64,000 nucleotides of DNA from Gemmatimonadaceae bacterium (GTDB taxonomy: Bacteria; Gemmatimonadota; Gemmatimonadetes; Gemmatimonadales; Gemmatimonadaceae), in assembly GCA_036504815.1 (NCBI GenBank), contig DASXUN010000008.1, forward strand, positions 62,001 to 126,000, written 5' to 3'. Below, piece by piece: positions 48,809 through 57,218 of this stretch (positions are counted from its first letter, which is position 1; every line of letters begins with the position of its first letter). Under the pieces are notes generated by a model. It was not told the origin of the DNA. It saw nothing but the letters and a program-made list of their open reading frames with translations, and did no database searches. The position numbers were made by a program, and so were the translations under genes.

Positions 48809-50023
48809 TCACAGCGACCGCAGGTACTGCACGAGGTCGGACTTCTGCGATGCCGTGAGCCCAAGGTTGCGACGACTGTTGTAGAGCTCCACCACGGCCT
48901 CGAGCGTTGGCGCAATGCCGTTATGGAAGTACGGCGCGTGCAATTGCAGCGCGCGCAGCGGCGTGGTGCGGTACATCCGCGTCGCACTGCGAGCGGCGGC
49001 GCTCGGCGCGCCATTCGGCTCCGGTTCGCTGACGACCTCCGCCGGTGAGTGCAGACGACTGTTGGCGTCGGTGAAGAGCGTGCCGGCGTGGCAGCTCGCG
49101 CACTGCCCGGCGCCACTGAACACCACCGCGCCGCGCGCGGCGGCGGCCACGTCATAGCTGCCAGCCGACGGCTTGGGCGCCGCCAGGCTGAGCTGATACT
49201 CCTGCAGCGCGGGGAGCAGCGCCGAGATCATATCAGGCCCGTTCTGGATGTTCACGTGCGTGCGCGCCTCGACGAACGAGCCGTGGCCGTGCATCTGCGT
49301 CACCCCCACGTAGCGGTTCCAGTAGGCGATGTCCTGGCCGTCACCGGTGAAGGTGATGCTGTGCACGCCGCGCAGTCCGTACGCCGGCGGAATGACCACC
49401 GGGCCGTTCAGGCCATCCATGTTGATGCGCGGATCAAACCGGCCGGGCCCCCACGAGTTGTAGACGGCCTTCTGGGCCGCGGTGAGCGCCGGCGAGAGCG
49501 CGATGATCGCCCCGGGGTTCAAGTCGAGATTCGGGTAACCGTCGCGTCGCGATCCAACGCCCTTGGCAATGCGGTCGTCCACCGTGGAGTGACAGAGGGC
49601 GCACGTGATGCCGAGTCGCGTGATGTGATTCTGCGCGTCCACCGTGGCCCGAATGCCGACCACGGCCCCGAGCTTCAGCAGGGTCACCGTGGTCGCGGGG
49701 CTCGACAGGTCCACCTGCCCGGCCTGCAGCGCCTGCAACACGGCCGGTGGGAGCGTGTCGGCATCCACCTTGAGCCCGACGGCAAGCGCCGTCGTCGGTG
49801 GGACGGTCTGGACAACTTCGTGCATGCGCAGCGTGTCGGTCCAGAAGGTCTCATCGCCGAAGGTCTCGAAGCGGAAGATCTGTTTCCCCGCGTCCACTGA
49901 CGCGGCGGAGAGACTGGTCGGCGTGCTTTCACGCGAGCAGGAAGTCGCGAGGATTGCCACGAGGGCGGTGCCGGTGAGCGTGAACCACGCCATCCGGGGA
50001 ATACGGGAGATGGAGGGCAGCAT
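48809..50023 (-). CDS. Dihaem cytochrome c, MauG/CcpA-like
   Basis: 404 residues; lipoprotein-type signal (LVAILATSCSRE). Haem sites CALCH (about 140) and CASCH (about 290). The C-terminal piece RTTPLRALQLHAPYFHNGIA, TLEAVVELYNSRRNLGLTAS is the end signature of the bacterial cytochrome c peroxidase/MauG family. The N-terminal half is longer than that of peroxidases and does not show a clear calcium site. Could be a peroxidase, a MauG-like oxidase or an electron carrier. The start codon is preceded by a poly-C run; an ATG ten codons further (MAWFTL) is possible. Confidence 0.82.
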   Translation of the reverse strand: MLPSISRIPRMAWFTLTGTALVAILATSCSRESTPTSLSAASVDAGKQIFRFETFGDETFWTDTLRMHEVVQTVPPTTALAVGLKVDADTLPPAVLQALQAGQVDLSSPATTVTLLKLGAVVGIRATVDAQNHITRLGITCALCHSTVDDRIAKGVGSRRDGYPNLDLNPGAIIALSPALTAAQKAVYNSWGPGRFDPRINMDGLNGPVVIPPAYGLRGVHSITFTGDGQDIAYWNRYVGVTQMHGHGSFVEARTHVNIQNGPDMISALLPALQEYQLSLAAPKPSAGSYDVAAAARGAVVFSGAGQCASCHAGTLFTDANSRLHSPAEVVSEPEPNGAPSAAARSATRMYRTTPLRALQLHAPYFHNGIAPTLEAVVELYNSRRNLGLTASQKSDLVQYLRSL

Positions 50024-50073
50024 TGGGGGGGGGCTACTCCAGAAGGGGAAGAAGGAAGTCAGACGCGAAGCAC

Positions 50074-51252
50074 TTACTCGGGCAGGCGTCCGATGAGCGC
50101 GGAGGCCGTGATCGGTCCGGAATCGGCGATGAGGCGCCGTGCCGCGTCGAGCTGGCCCCAGACGTTCCAGAGCAGCACGCCGCGTACGCGGCCGTCGCGG
50201 AGGTAGTAGATCACCCCCTCGCGAAACGGCACCTTCCAGTCGGCGACGGTCTGCAGTCGCGCATCAAGGTCGCCGACCGCCTCGTAGCCGAGCTCGAAGA
50301 GGTCGGAGTAGAAGAACGGCAGGTGGTGACACGCGACCGCGTCGCCGGCCATGTTCCGCCCGGCCTGCCGACCCATCGAGACGGCGTTGTCCTCGTGCTC
50401 GACACGCCGGCGGGTGTCGAGCGCCGGGCTGTAGAAGTTGGCCACGTCGCCGGCGGCGTAGATGTCGGGGCGTCGCGTGCGCAGGAACTCGTCCACCACG
50501 ATGCCGTTCGCCACTTCGAGCCCTGCCCGCTCCGCCAACTCGACGTTTGGCGTGAGGCCAAGGCCCGCAACCACCGCATCGGCCGCGAGCGCATCGCCGG
50601 TCGTGGTCGTCACGATTGTCTGCGCGTCGTTGCGCCGCACGCTGGCCACCCCGCGACCGGTGAGCACGGCGATGCCCCGCTCACCAAAGTAGTCGACGAG
50701 ATGACGCGAGAGATCGGCGGGAAAGACCCGACTACCGATGCCTTCTTCCGGCATGAGCATGGTCACCTCGTGCTCCTGCATCCGCAGCGCGGCGGCGATC
50801 TCGCTGCCAATGAAGCCCCCGCCGATGACGATGACCTTGCGGCGCACGGCAGACATGGCGCGCAGTCGCGCGTAGTCGTCGTAGGTGCGGAAGTAGATCA
50901 CGTCGTCCGGATCGGACGACAATCGGCGCGGCGTGCCGCCGGTCGCGAGCAAGAGCTTGTCGTAGGTGTAGACCGCGCCCACGTCGTCCGTGACCTGCCG
51001 GGCTTCGGGATCCAGCGCGGTCACGCGGCGGCCGAGATGCAGCGCGACCCCGGCGGCGGCCGTATCGCTCCATATGGATGCGAGCGCCGTGTCCTTCCAG
51101 AGCCCCTTCGAGAGCGGCGGCCGACTGTACGGGGGATGCGACTCGGCGCCGATCAGGCCAATGGTGGCATTTGCGTCGATTTCACGAATGCCGCGTGCCG
51201 CGGCATCCGCGGTCATGCCGCCGCCGACCAGGAGATGACTGTAGTGCGTCAT
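50074..51252 (-). CDS. FAD-dependent NAD(P)H oxidoreductase (ferredoxin-reductase-like)
   Basis: 392 residues from ATG 51252, overlapping folE (ATGA). The first FAD motif is [20 protein letters not shown], the NAD motif is [20 protein letters not shown], and [17 protein letters not shown] the second FAD contact. The C-terminal domain (about 320-390) resembles reductases of rubredoxin or AIF/BenD type. Such enzymes reduce ferredoxins, rubredoxin or NO-type acceptors. Coupling with GTP cyclohydrolase is unusual; possibly it recycles a pterin or serves a pterin-dependent oxygenase. Confidence 0.88.
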   Translation of the reverse strand: MTHYSHLLVGGGMTADAAARGIREIDANATIGLIGAESHPPYSRPPLSKGLWKDTALASIWSDTAAAGVALHLGRRVTALDPEARQVTDDVGAVYTYDKLLLATGGTPRRLSSDPDDVIYFRTYDDYARLRAMSAVRRKVIVIGGGFIGSEIAAALRMQEHEVTMLMPEEGIGSRVFPADLSRHLVDYFGERGIAVLTGRGVASVRRNDAQTIVTTTTGDALAADAVVAGLGLTPNVELAERAGLEVANGIVVDEFLRTRRPDIYAAGDVANFYSPALDTRRRVEHEDNAVSMGRQAGRNMAGDAVACHHLPFFYSDLFELGYEAVGDLDARLQTVADWKVPFREGVIYYLRDGRVRGVLLWNVWGQLDAARRLIADSGPITASALIGRLPE

Positions 51253-51929
51253 GATGCACCACCCCGTGCCTGAGCGGTGAAACCGGCGTCGCGCACCTCG
51301 GCGAGAAACCGGTTGCGCAGGGTTGCGTCGAGCAATGCGCCGCGTGTCGCCACCGTCCGTGTCGTGACGCCGGGGGCCCCGATCCCTCGCATCTCCATGC
51401 AGAGATGGCGAGCCTCGATCACCACGATCACCCCGGCCGGCTCCAGACGCGCGTCGAGCAGCTCGGTGATCTGCTGTGTCAGGCGCTCCTGCAGCTGCGG
51501 GCGCCGCGCGTAGTAGTCGACGACCCGCGCGAACTTCGACAACCCCAGCAGCTCGCGGCCCGGGATGTACCCCACGTGCGCCGTGCCGAAGAAGGGGAGA
51601 AAGTGGTGCGCGCACAGCGAGAAGAACGGGATGCCGACCACGGAGACGATATCCGCGTAGCCCTCGCTGTTCGGGAACGTGCTGAGCGTCGGCTCCGCGC
51701 CGGGGGCCAGGCCGGCGAAGAGTTCGCGGTAGGCGCGCGCCACGCGAAAGTCGGTCCCGACGAGATTCGGGTCGTCGAGGTCGAGGTCGAGCGACGCGAG
51801 AAAGGCGCGAAAGGCGGACGCGGTCCGGGCGAGCCGATCGTCATCGGCCAGGTGGAGCGCCGTGCGAGGGGCCGGCAGTTCAGCGTGCGGCGGCAACGAC
51901 GGGGCGAGCGCGACGAGCGGGACGGGCAC
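51249..51929 (-). CDS. folE: GTP cyclohydrolase I
   Basis: 226 residues, GTG start at 51929 with GGAGG six bases upstream. The zinc ligands are seen in [20 protein letters not shown] (Cys, His) and [10 protein letters not shown] (Cys). [20 protein letters not shown] and [20 protein letters not shown] follow the family. It converts GTP to dihydroneopterin triphosphate. The N-terminal 45 residues are variable and Pro/Ala-rich. Downstream partner is the FAD reductase. Confidence 0.93.
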   Translation of the reverse strand: MPVPLVALAPSLPPHAELPAPRTALHLADDDRLARTASAFRAFLASLDLDLDDPNLVGTDFRVARAYRELFAGLAPGAEPTLSTFPNSEGYADIVSVVGIPFFSLCAHHFLPFFGTAHVGYIPGRELLGLSKFARVVDYYARRPQLQERLTQQITELLDARLEPAGVIVVIEARHLCMEMRGIGAPGVTTRTVATRGALLDATLRNRFLAEVRDAGFTAQARGGAS

Positions 51930-51947
51930 GGGGGGCCTCCAGCTGGT

Positions 51948-51984
51948 TATTAGTACAATATGTCAATGACAATATTGCCTAATA
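51948..51984. promoter_or_regulatory. AT-rich imperfect dyad in front of folE
   Basis: TATTAGTACAATATGTC (51948-51964) pairs with GACAATATTGCCTAATA (51968-51984) with one shift. It lies about 20 bp before the GTG start, so a bound protein would block transcription or translation of folE. The regulator is unknown. Confidence 0.5.
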
Positions 51985-52099
51985 CTCCAAGTGTTGTCAA
52001 GTGTTTCATGCCCCTCTCCGCGGAAAGGCCCGCACGGCGGTGGTGCGCGCCCGGCGCGCACGTGCGATCCGGCGATGAGTATGACAGCCGCTTCGGCCG

Positions 52100-53044
52100 C
52101 TACGCCCGAACGCCCGCCTCTAGCAACGTGACGGTTCCCGCGCCGGCATCCATCCGGGCCGCAACGCCGTACGGCAACGTCACCTGATCGGGAACATGTC
52201 CCACCGCGACATTGCGAAGAGCCGGCACCTTGAGCGGGAGCAGGTGATCGGCAAAGACCTCGCGCATCGTCAGGCTGAGCCGGCCGGGGCAATTGCGCTT
52301 GTCGGTCCCCGTGAAGATCCCCAGCGCCACGCCCGCCGCATCCGTCAGCTTTCCCGCCGCGGTCAGCTGGGTCAGCATGCGGTCCACCTTGAAGGGCTCT
52401 TCGTCAACGTCTTCTATGAAGACGACTCGTCCTCGCGTCTCGACTTCATATGGAGTCCCCAAACTCGACGTCAGCAGGCTGAGCGTGCCGCCGGTGATGC
52501 GCCCCTGCGCGATTCCGCGTCGCAACGTTATCGGCCGGCGTCCCGGTGCAAACGGGACGCGTCCGGCCGGAACCTCGGACATCAGCGCGCGCTGAAGTGA
52601 ACGCGCGGAGAAGGGACTCCATCCGAGGGACGAGCAAGGCATGGGGCCCCAGAACGAGACGACGCCCGCCTTCTGCAAGGCGAGGTGCAACGCGGTGATG
52701 TCGGAAAAGCCGACGAGCGGCTTGGGGTGACGTCGCGCCAGGTCGAGATCGAACGACGGCAGAAGCCGCGCGACGCCGTAGCCTCCACGTGTACAGATGA
52801 TCGCCTTGATCTCTGGATCACGAAAAGCGGCCTCGAGGTCGTGCACGCGCTCACGGTCGGTCCCGGCGAGATACCCGTGTTCCGACAGCGCGTATCGCCC
52901 GGTCTTCACCCGGAGCCCAAACTGCTCCAGCCGCTTGCGGCCGAGTGCCAGAACGCGCGCGCTCCTCACCGGCGACGCCGGAGAGACCAGCGCCACGTGA
53001 TCTCCGACGGTGAGGCGACGAGAAACCTTCAGCGGCGTGGTCAT
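52100..53044 (-). CDS. ldcA: LD-carboxypeptidase (peptidase S66)
   Basis: 314 residues. S66 marks: CTRGGYGVARLLPSFDLDLA, then HPKPLVGFSDITALHLALQK with the nucleophile serine in GFSD, and VFIEDVDEEPFKVDRMLTQL with the glutamate, then late VAVGHVPDQVTLPYGVAARM with the catalytic histidine. Either murein tetrapeptide LD-carboxypeptidase (LdcA) or microcin-type MccF. Cytoplasmic, no signal peptide. The SpmB-like gene starts upstream; genes are close (7 bp), so an operon is likely. Confidence 0.9.
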   Translation of the reverse strand: MTTPLKVSRRLTVGDHVALVSPASPVRSARVLALGRKRLEQFGLRVKTGRYALSEHGYLAGTDRERVHDLEAAFRDPEIKAIICTRGGYGVARLLPSFDLDLARRHPKPLVGFSDITALHLALQKAGVVSFWGPMPCSSLGWSPFSARSLQRALMSEVPAGRVPFAPGRRPITLRRGIAQGRITGGTLSLLTSSLGTPYEVETRGRVVFIEDVDEEPFKVDRMLTQLTAAGKLTDAAGVALGIFTGTDKRNCPGRLSLTMREVFADHLLPLKVPALRNVAVGHVPDQVTLPYGVAARMDAGAGTVTLLEAGVRA

Positions 53045-53050
53045 GATCGC

Positions 53051-53584
53051 CTAGAACAGCAGGCGGCAGATGCCGTAGGCCGCGGCGATGCCCGAGAAGT
53101 CCGTGATGAGGCTGGCCGCGAGCGTGTACCGGGTCTTGCGCACGGCGACGGCGCCAAAGTAGACCGCCATGATGTAGAACGTCGTTTCGGTGCTTCCCTG
53201 GATCACGCTGACCAGCCGGCCGATGAAGGAGTCCGGGCCGTAGACCTTGAAGATCTCCGAGCTCATCGCGAACGCGGCCGACCCCGAGAGCGAGCGCATC
53301 AGCGACGAGGGGAGCGCTTCGGGCGGGAATCCCGTCCAACCGATCACCGGGCGAATGGCCCAGACCAGGTAGTCCATGGCGCCGCTCGCGCGAAACATGC
53401 CGATGGCGACGAGAATGGCGACGAGATACGGCATGATGCGAACGCCGATCGTGAACCCTTCCTTGGCCCCTTCGATGAAGCTCTCGTAGACGCGGACACG
53501 CTTCACGGCGTACGCGTAGAGCGGGACGGCGAGGATCAGCAGGGGAACAATCCAATTGGACGCGCTGTTCGCGAGTTCTCTCAT
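53051..53584 (-). CDS. spmB: SpmB-like membrane protein (nucleoside-recognition/Gate domain)
   Basis: 177 residues from ATG 53584, overlapping spmA (ATGA). Hydrophobic segments near 12-28, 50-68, 78-95 and 140-175. The motif RIMPYLVAILVAIGMFRASG, SLMRSLSGSAAFAM and STETTFYIMAVYFGAVAVRK match SpmB. In Bacillus SpmA/SpmB are spore-core dehydration proteins, but the pair is widespread in non-sporing bacteria, where its role is unclear (transport suggested). Confidence 0.87.
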   Translation of the reverse strand: MRELANSASNWIVPLLILAVPLYAYAVKRVRVYESFIEGAKEGFTIGVRIMPYLVAILVAIGMFRASGAMDYLVWAIRPVIGWTGFPPEALPSSLMRSLSGSAAFAMSSEIFKVYGPDSFIGRLVSVIQGSTETTFYIMAVYFGAVAVRKTRYTLAASLITDFSGIAAAYGICRLLF

Positions 53585-54180
53585 GCGGCACCTCCACGGG
53601 GCCGCAGCGCAAACCATCGGGCGAACATCTTCGACACCGCGATGGCGACGATCATCGAGGCCGCCGTGGCGAAAATGGTGCCGACGATAGTCTCGGACGG
53701 GTTCTTGGAGCCGGCGGCTGACCGGAGGCTGATGACCATCACCGGGATGAGCTGCAGCGAGCTGGAGTGCAACGTCACGAACATGCACATCGCATCCGAC
53801 GCCGTCTCCTTGTCCGGGTTCAGCTCCTGCAGGTCCTCCATCGCCTTGATGCCGAAGGGCGTCGCCGCGTCGCCGAGGCCAAGCATGTTGGCGCCGAAGT
53901 TCATGGCGATCGCGCCGAGGGCCGGGTGATCGCGGGGCACGTCGGGGAACAGGAAGCGAAAGACCGGGCGCAGGGCCCTCGCCAGCACCCGCACCAACCC
54001 GGCGTCCTCGGCGACGCGCATCAGCCCGAGGAACAAGGTCATGCCGCCCACGAGGCCGATGGCGAGTTCGATGGCGGTCGTCGCGGAACTGAACATTGCG
54101 TTGGACACGTCGGCCATGTGTCCCTTGACCGCGCCGCTGATGACCGCCGCACCGATGAGCAAGAGCCAGACGATGTTCAT
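53581..54180 (-). CDS. spmA: SpmA-like membrane protein
   Basis: 199 residues from ATG 54180 (GGGAGG nine bases upstream; the earlier ATG 54234 lacks this). Family marks: GAIAMNFGANMLGLGDAATP and FGIKAMEDLQELNPDKETAS, MFVTLHSSSLQLIPVMVISL. Head of the spmA-spmB-ldcA cluster reading left; in this order it suggests a link of these membrane proteins with murein recycling. Confidence 0.87.
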   Translation of the reverse strand: MNIVWLLLIGAAVISGAVKGHMADVSNAMFSSATTAIELAIGLVGGMTLFLGLMRVAEDAGLVRVLARALRPVFRFLFPDVPRDHPALGAIAMNFGANMLGLGDAATPFGIKAMEDLQELNPDKETASDAMCMFVTLHSSSLQLIPVMVISLRSAAGSKNPSETIVGTIFATAASMIVAIAVSKMFARWFALRPRGGAA

Positions 54181-54312
54181 ATCGTATTGTCCTCCCGGAC
54201 GCGTAAAACGTAACCGCGGCGGCCGCGGCGGCAATCGCTAGCCTGATATGGCGTTGCACCCTCCCGAGGCGCCTTCACCGGTGCATCGCCTCCGCCGGTG
54301 GGACGCCGCCAA

Positions 54313-54355
54313 TGGGCCATCAAGGAGTTGAACCTCGGTCGGCAGGCCGATCAGG
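54313..54355 (-). other. Decayed tRNA-Ile(GAU)-like 3' fragment, copy 1
   Basis: Minus strand, 43 bases that align without gaps to the fragment at 59414-59456 (36 of 43 identical by my count): CCTGAT at the anticodon loop, then CCGAGGTTCAACTCCT (T-arm) and GATGGCCCA (acceptor end). The 5' half of a tRNA is missing, so not a functional gene. It sits in a 361-bp gap (54181-54541) that also carries the probable promoter and the GGAGGG ribosome site of the gene at 54542; I see no further gene. Confidence 0.75.
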
Positions 54356-54541
54356 GTTCTCCTGACGCACCTGCACCGAGGCTGGAGTGGAACTGCCGTG
54401 CCTTGAGGCAGCGCGGGTGCGCGAGGCGCATCGCTCCCTGGCTCGACTTCGGAACAATTCGAGTTCGTTGTGCCAAAGGACACCTGATGGTGTATGATCG
54501 CACGGGTACCCCGCGCTTCCTCAATACGACCGGAGGGTATA

Positions 54542-54901
54542 ATGGGGCTTCTTGATGGCATGATGGACAAGGCCAAAGCTGCGTTTGGCCAAGCGGACGA
54601 TGCATCAAATCCACTGATGGGCCAGGTGATGGATCTCATTAACCAGCACGGTGGCGTCGCCGGAATCGCGCAGACGTTCCGCGACCGTGGCTTCGGCAGC
54701 GCGATCTCGTCGTGGATCTCGACCGGGCAGAACCTGCCGATAACGGGAGACCAGCTTCAAAGCGTGCTCGGGAGCGCCAAGGTGCAGGAACTCGCCGAAA
54801 AGGCCGGGGTGTCACCTGACATGCTCCAAACGGGACTGGCGACGCTGCTCCCGAATGTGATCGACAAGCTCACCCCCGACGGTAAGCTCCCCACTTCGTA
54901 G
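54542..54901 (+). CDS. YidB-like DUF937 protein
   Basis: 119 residues from ATG 54542 with GGAGGG at 6 bases. Begins MGLLDGMMDKAKAAFGQADD, MGQVMDLINQHGGVAGIAQT and ends LLPNVIDKLTPDGKLP, the YidB/DUF937 pattern of small helical cytoplasmic proteins of unknown function. It lies 13 bp in front of the alanine-lysine-rich secreted protein and may share its transcript. Confidence 0.85.
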   Translation: MGLLDGMMDKAKAAFGQADDASNPLMGQVMDLINQHGGVAGIAQTFRDRGFGSAISSWISTGQNLPITGDQLQSVLGSAKVQELAEKAGVSPDMLQTGLATLLPNVIDKLTPDGKLPTS

Positions 54902-54914
54902 TCAGGAGGTTCCA

Positions 54915-55550
54915 ATGATCAGGCGGATTGGCACGGTTGTGATGGCCGCAATCCTCGTCGCGGCGCTCGCAGTTCCACGGAGTTCGCACGCGCAGGCGGC
55001 CGCCCGCAGCGTGGTGTGCAAGGACGGATCTGCAGGCACGGCGGGTCGCGGCGCATGCGGCGGACATGGTGGCGTCGACCCGGTCGCCACCAAGAAGGCT
55101 GAAGACAAGGCAGCGAAGAAGGCCGCAAAGGCCGAGGCCGCAGCCTCGAAGAAGGCCGACAAGGCAGCGGCGGCAAAGCAGGCAGAGAAGGCTGAAGCCG
55201 CGGCGGAGAAGGCCGAGAAGTCGGCCAGGGCTGAGAAGACGGCGAAGGCGGAAGCTGCGGCCAGGGCCGAGAAGTCGGCGAAGGCGGAGGCGGCCGCCAA
55301 GGCTGATAGGTCGGCGAGGTCAGCCAGGGGTGAAGCGCGCGAGAAGTCCGAGCGGGCCGAAGACGCCGAGAAGTCGGCGAACGCGGCGGGCAAGGCGGCC
55401 CGCAGGGCAGCCGACGACGAGAAAGAGCGAGGAGCGGCCACGGCGCGCTGCAAGGACAACACGCTGTCCTACGCCAAGGAGCATACTGGCGCTTGCAGTA
55501 ACCACGGTGGCGTCGCCGAGTGGCTCGACGGACGCGCGAAGAAGCCCTGA
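54915..55550 (+). CDS. Secreted protein with two DUF3761-like motifs around an Ala/Lys-rich helix
   Basis: 211 residues, AGGAGG seven bases before ATG 54915; signal peptide ending SSHAQA. Residues ~35-54 (CKDGSAGTAGRGACGGHGGV) and ~179-201 (CKDNTLSYAKEHTGACSNHG) are two copies of the C-x-D-G..C-x-x-HGG motif of DUF3761. The ~120 residues between are nearly all Ala, Lys, Glu, Arg, Ser with AEKSAKAEAA-like repeats, i.e. a long charged single helix like those in TolA. The base composition of this part is repetitive but the reading frame is intact. Possible periplasmic spacer or cell-wall binding protein. Confidence 0.8.
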   Translation: MIRRIGTVVMAAILVAALAVPRSSHAQAAARSVVCKDGSAGTAGRGACGGHGGVDPVATKKAEDKAAKKAAKAEAAASKKADKAAAAKQAEKAEAAAEKAEKSARAEKTAKAEAAARAEKSAKAEAAAKADRSARSARGEAREKSERAEDAEKSANAAGKAARRAADDEKERGAATARCKDNTLSYAKEHTGACSNHGGVAEWLDGRAKKP

Positions 55551-55565
55551 CCCAGGGCTTCGTGA

Positions 55566-55603
55566 GCACAGAACGGCCGCCCGAACGGGCGGCCGTTCTG
55601 TGC
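55566..55603. terminator. Bidirectional hairpin terminator
   Basis: Perfect 17-bp stem GCACAGAACGGCCGCCC / GGGCGGCCGTTCTGTGC, loop GAAC. It lies between the convergent gene ending at 55550 and the anti-sigma gene. Confidence 0.85.
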
Positions 55604-55622
55604 TAAGGACGCCGTCGCGGAC

Positions 55623-55880
55623 TCATCCCTCGGGCGGCTGCGGAAGGTCGCGGTTCGTGTGCAGTCGGCGCAGCACGCGCTCAGACTGCTCGGCCACCGC
55701 GGGATCTGCCGGCGGCGCCGGCAGCGCGCGCACCGCGCGGTTGATCGCGGTCAGTTCCGCAGCGAACCGCCGGCACTGATCGCACATCAGCAGGTGCAGG
55801 CGGATCGCGATCCGGCGGCGCCAGCTTTCGTTGCGCAGATCGCCCGCCATGGCGCGGCTCACTTCATTACACGCGAGCAT
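55623..55880 (-). CDS. Zinc-finger anti-sigma factor (zf-HC2)
   Basis: 85 residues from ATG 55880, overlapping the sigma gene end by 14 bp. Zinc-binding motif HLLMCDQCRRF (H-x3-C-x2-C, residues 29-36) with N-terminal ACNEVSRAM typical of the ZAS domain. No membrane helix, so a soluble anti-sigma that would hold the ECF factor until a signal, perhaps oxidative, releases zinc. Confidence 0.87.
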   Translation of the reverse strand: MLACNEVSRAMAGDLRNESWRRRIAIRLHLLMCDQCRRFAAELTAINRAVRALPAPPADPAVAEQSERVLRRLHTNRDLPQPPEG

Positions 55881-56457
55881 CGGCACTCCCTCGCACTCCC
55901 TTGGCTTCGAGACACTCGCGCATCCGCACACGCGCGCGAAACAACAGCACTCCGAGATTATTGGCGCTCACGCCGAGAATCTTACAGGTCTCGTCGGTGG
56001 ACACCTCGTCCGCCTCGCGCAACAGCAGCGCCTGGCGCTGGCGATCCGGAATGCCGTCCAGGCAGTCGCGCAGGACGCGCTGCAGTTCCTCACCGGCCAG
56101 CGCCTCCAGCGGTCCACGCGGCGGTGTGCGCCACGTGCCGTGGTCGTCGAAGCGGGCGTCGAAGACGGCGTCAATGGCATCCGTCGCTTCTTCGCGCTGA
56201 TCCGCGCGCCGCCGCTCGGCGATCTTGTTCGCCAGGATCCCGAGCAGCCATGTCGTGGCGCGCGCCCGACCGTCGAACGCCGCGGCGCGCTCGAGGAAGA
56301 CGAGCACCGCCGCGTGCGCCACATCCTCGGCGGCGTCGCCCGTGAGCCCCGCGGCGCGCGCCGCGATGAGGAGGCGCGGCAGCGCCTCCCGCAGGACGGC
56401 GTCGAGCACCGCCGGATCGCGCCGGCGGATGCCGGCCGTGACCTCAGCGCGCTCCAT
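55867..56457 (-). CDS. ECF-type RNA polymerase sigma factor
   Basis: 196 residues from ATG 56457. Region 2: LPRLLIAARAAGLTGDAAED and RATTWLLGILANKIAERRRA (the W-LLGI-N helix). Region 4: LRDCLDGIPDRQRQALLLRE, then EVSTDETCKILGVSANNLGV, a helix-turn-helix. It drives expression of a small regulon, possibly including the neighbouring membrane protein gene (56563) and itself. The paired ZAS gene follows directly. Confidence 0.92.
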   Translation of the reverse strand: MERAEVTAGIRRRDPAVLDAVLREALPRLLIAARAAGLTGDAAEDVAHAAVLVFLERAAAFDGRARATTWLLGILANKIAERRRADQREEATDAIDAVFDARFDDHGTWRTPPRGPLEALAGEELQRVLRDCLDGIPDRQRQALLLREADEVSTDETCKILGVSANNLGVLLFRARVRMRECLEAKGVRGSADARV

Positions 56458-56562
56458 TAGAAGACCGGCAGACCGCCGCCATGTAATGAAATCGCATCCC
56501 CAAACAATAACGCTCGTCCGGCGCGATGGGCGCGCTGGCGCAACCTGGGCAAGGAGCGGACT

Positions 56563-57003
56563 ATGCATCTCGACGTGAGGCGGCTGGCGCTGGCGGGCGT
56601 GGCGGGAACCGCGGTGATGACGATGGTTGGACTGTGGGTGGCGCCGTTGATGGGCATTCCCGCCATGAATCCGGCGGCGATGCTCGCCATGGCGATGGGC
56701 GGAATGCTGGCGGCCGGCTGGGCGGCGCACTTCATGATCGGCATCGTGCTCGCCGTGGGATATGGCATCGTGGCGGGACACCTGCCCGGGCCGGCGCCGC
56801 TGCGCGGCGCCCTCTACGCGCTGGCGCCGTGGTTGATGGCGCAGGTCGTCGTGATGCCGATGATGGGCGCGGGGCTGTTTTCCGGCTCCATGGTACTCGC
56901 GGCCGGGAGCATGATCGGCCACGTGATGTACGGCGCCGTGGTCGGCGCGGTGGCCGGGGTGCCGGGTGCGCGGCGGGTCGCCCCGGCCGGGGCGCGTGCG
57001 TGA
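56563..57003 (+). CDS. Small membrane protein (DUF6789-like)
   Basis: 146 residues with four hydrophobic helices, Met/Ala/Gly-rich (LALAGVAGTAVMTMVGLWVA, AAHFMIGIVLAVGYGIVAGH). No catalytic motif. Divergent from the ECF factor (105 bp between starts), so a likely target. Function unknown. Confidence 0.7.
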   Translation: MHLDVRRLALAGVAGTAVMTMVGLWVAPLMGIPAMNPAAMLAMAMGGMLAAGWAAHFMIGIVLAVGYGIVAGHLPGPAPLRGALYALAPWLMAQVVVMPMMGAGLFSGSMVLAAGSMIGHVMYGAVVGAVAGVPGARRVAPAGARA

Positions 57004-57064
57004 CGACGGCAGCTGCAGCCAGGCCGGCGGGCGCGACCACGCTCATGGCGTGTCCAGTGAGAAC

Positions 57065-57094
57065 GCCCCGCAACGGCAGAGTCCGTTGCGGGGC
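57065..57094. terminator. Terminator hairpin next to tRNA fragment copy 2
   Basis: GCCCCGCAACGG / CCGTTGCGGGGC, 12-bp stem. On the minus strand it follows the tRNA-like end at 57102 by 7 bases, as a tRNA terminator would, and it also ends the membrane protein gene on the plus strand. A near copy is at 59366. Confidence 0.75.
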
Positions 57095-57101
57095 ATCCGT
57101 A

Positions 57102-57123
57102 TGGGCCATCGAGGAGTTGAACC
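57102..57123 (-). other. tRNA-Ile-like 3' end fragment, copy 2 (22 bases)
   Basis: Minus strand GGTTCAACTCCTCGATGGCC with the following CA; identical to the T-loop-to-acceptor part of the 59414 copy. It breaks off inside the T-arm and continues with unrelated sequence including GCTCACCC-GCA-GGGTGAGC (57136-57154). Not a functional tRNA. Confidence 0.7.
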
Positions 57124-57183
57124 GAAGGAGAGCGAGCTCACCCGCAGGGTGAGCGCAGCTCAACCTCGCCGGGTTTATCCCTC

Positions 57184-57212
57184 TTGACGATATTCGTTGC
57201 AACGTATATTAT
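57184..57212 (+). promoter_or_regulatory. Promoter and dyad operator of the MarR gene
   Basis: -35 TTGACG (57184-57189), 17-bp spacer, -10 TATTAT (57207-57212). The dyad ATAT-T-CGTTGCAACG-T-ATAT (57190-57209) fills the spacer, with CGTTGCAACG a perfect palindrome, the kind of site bound by MarR. The predicted start site falls on the A of the ATG at 57219, i.e. a leaderless mRNA. Confidence 0.75.
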
Positions 57213-57218
57213 TGGGCC

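Noticed and set aside
55080-55420. Frameshifted or low-complexity artefact in the Ala/Lys-rich gene
   Set aside because: The frame runs intact from a good ribosome site through signal peptide, both DUF3761-like motifs and to a stop before a strong terminator.
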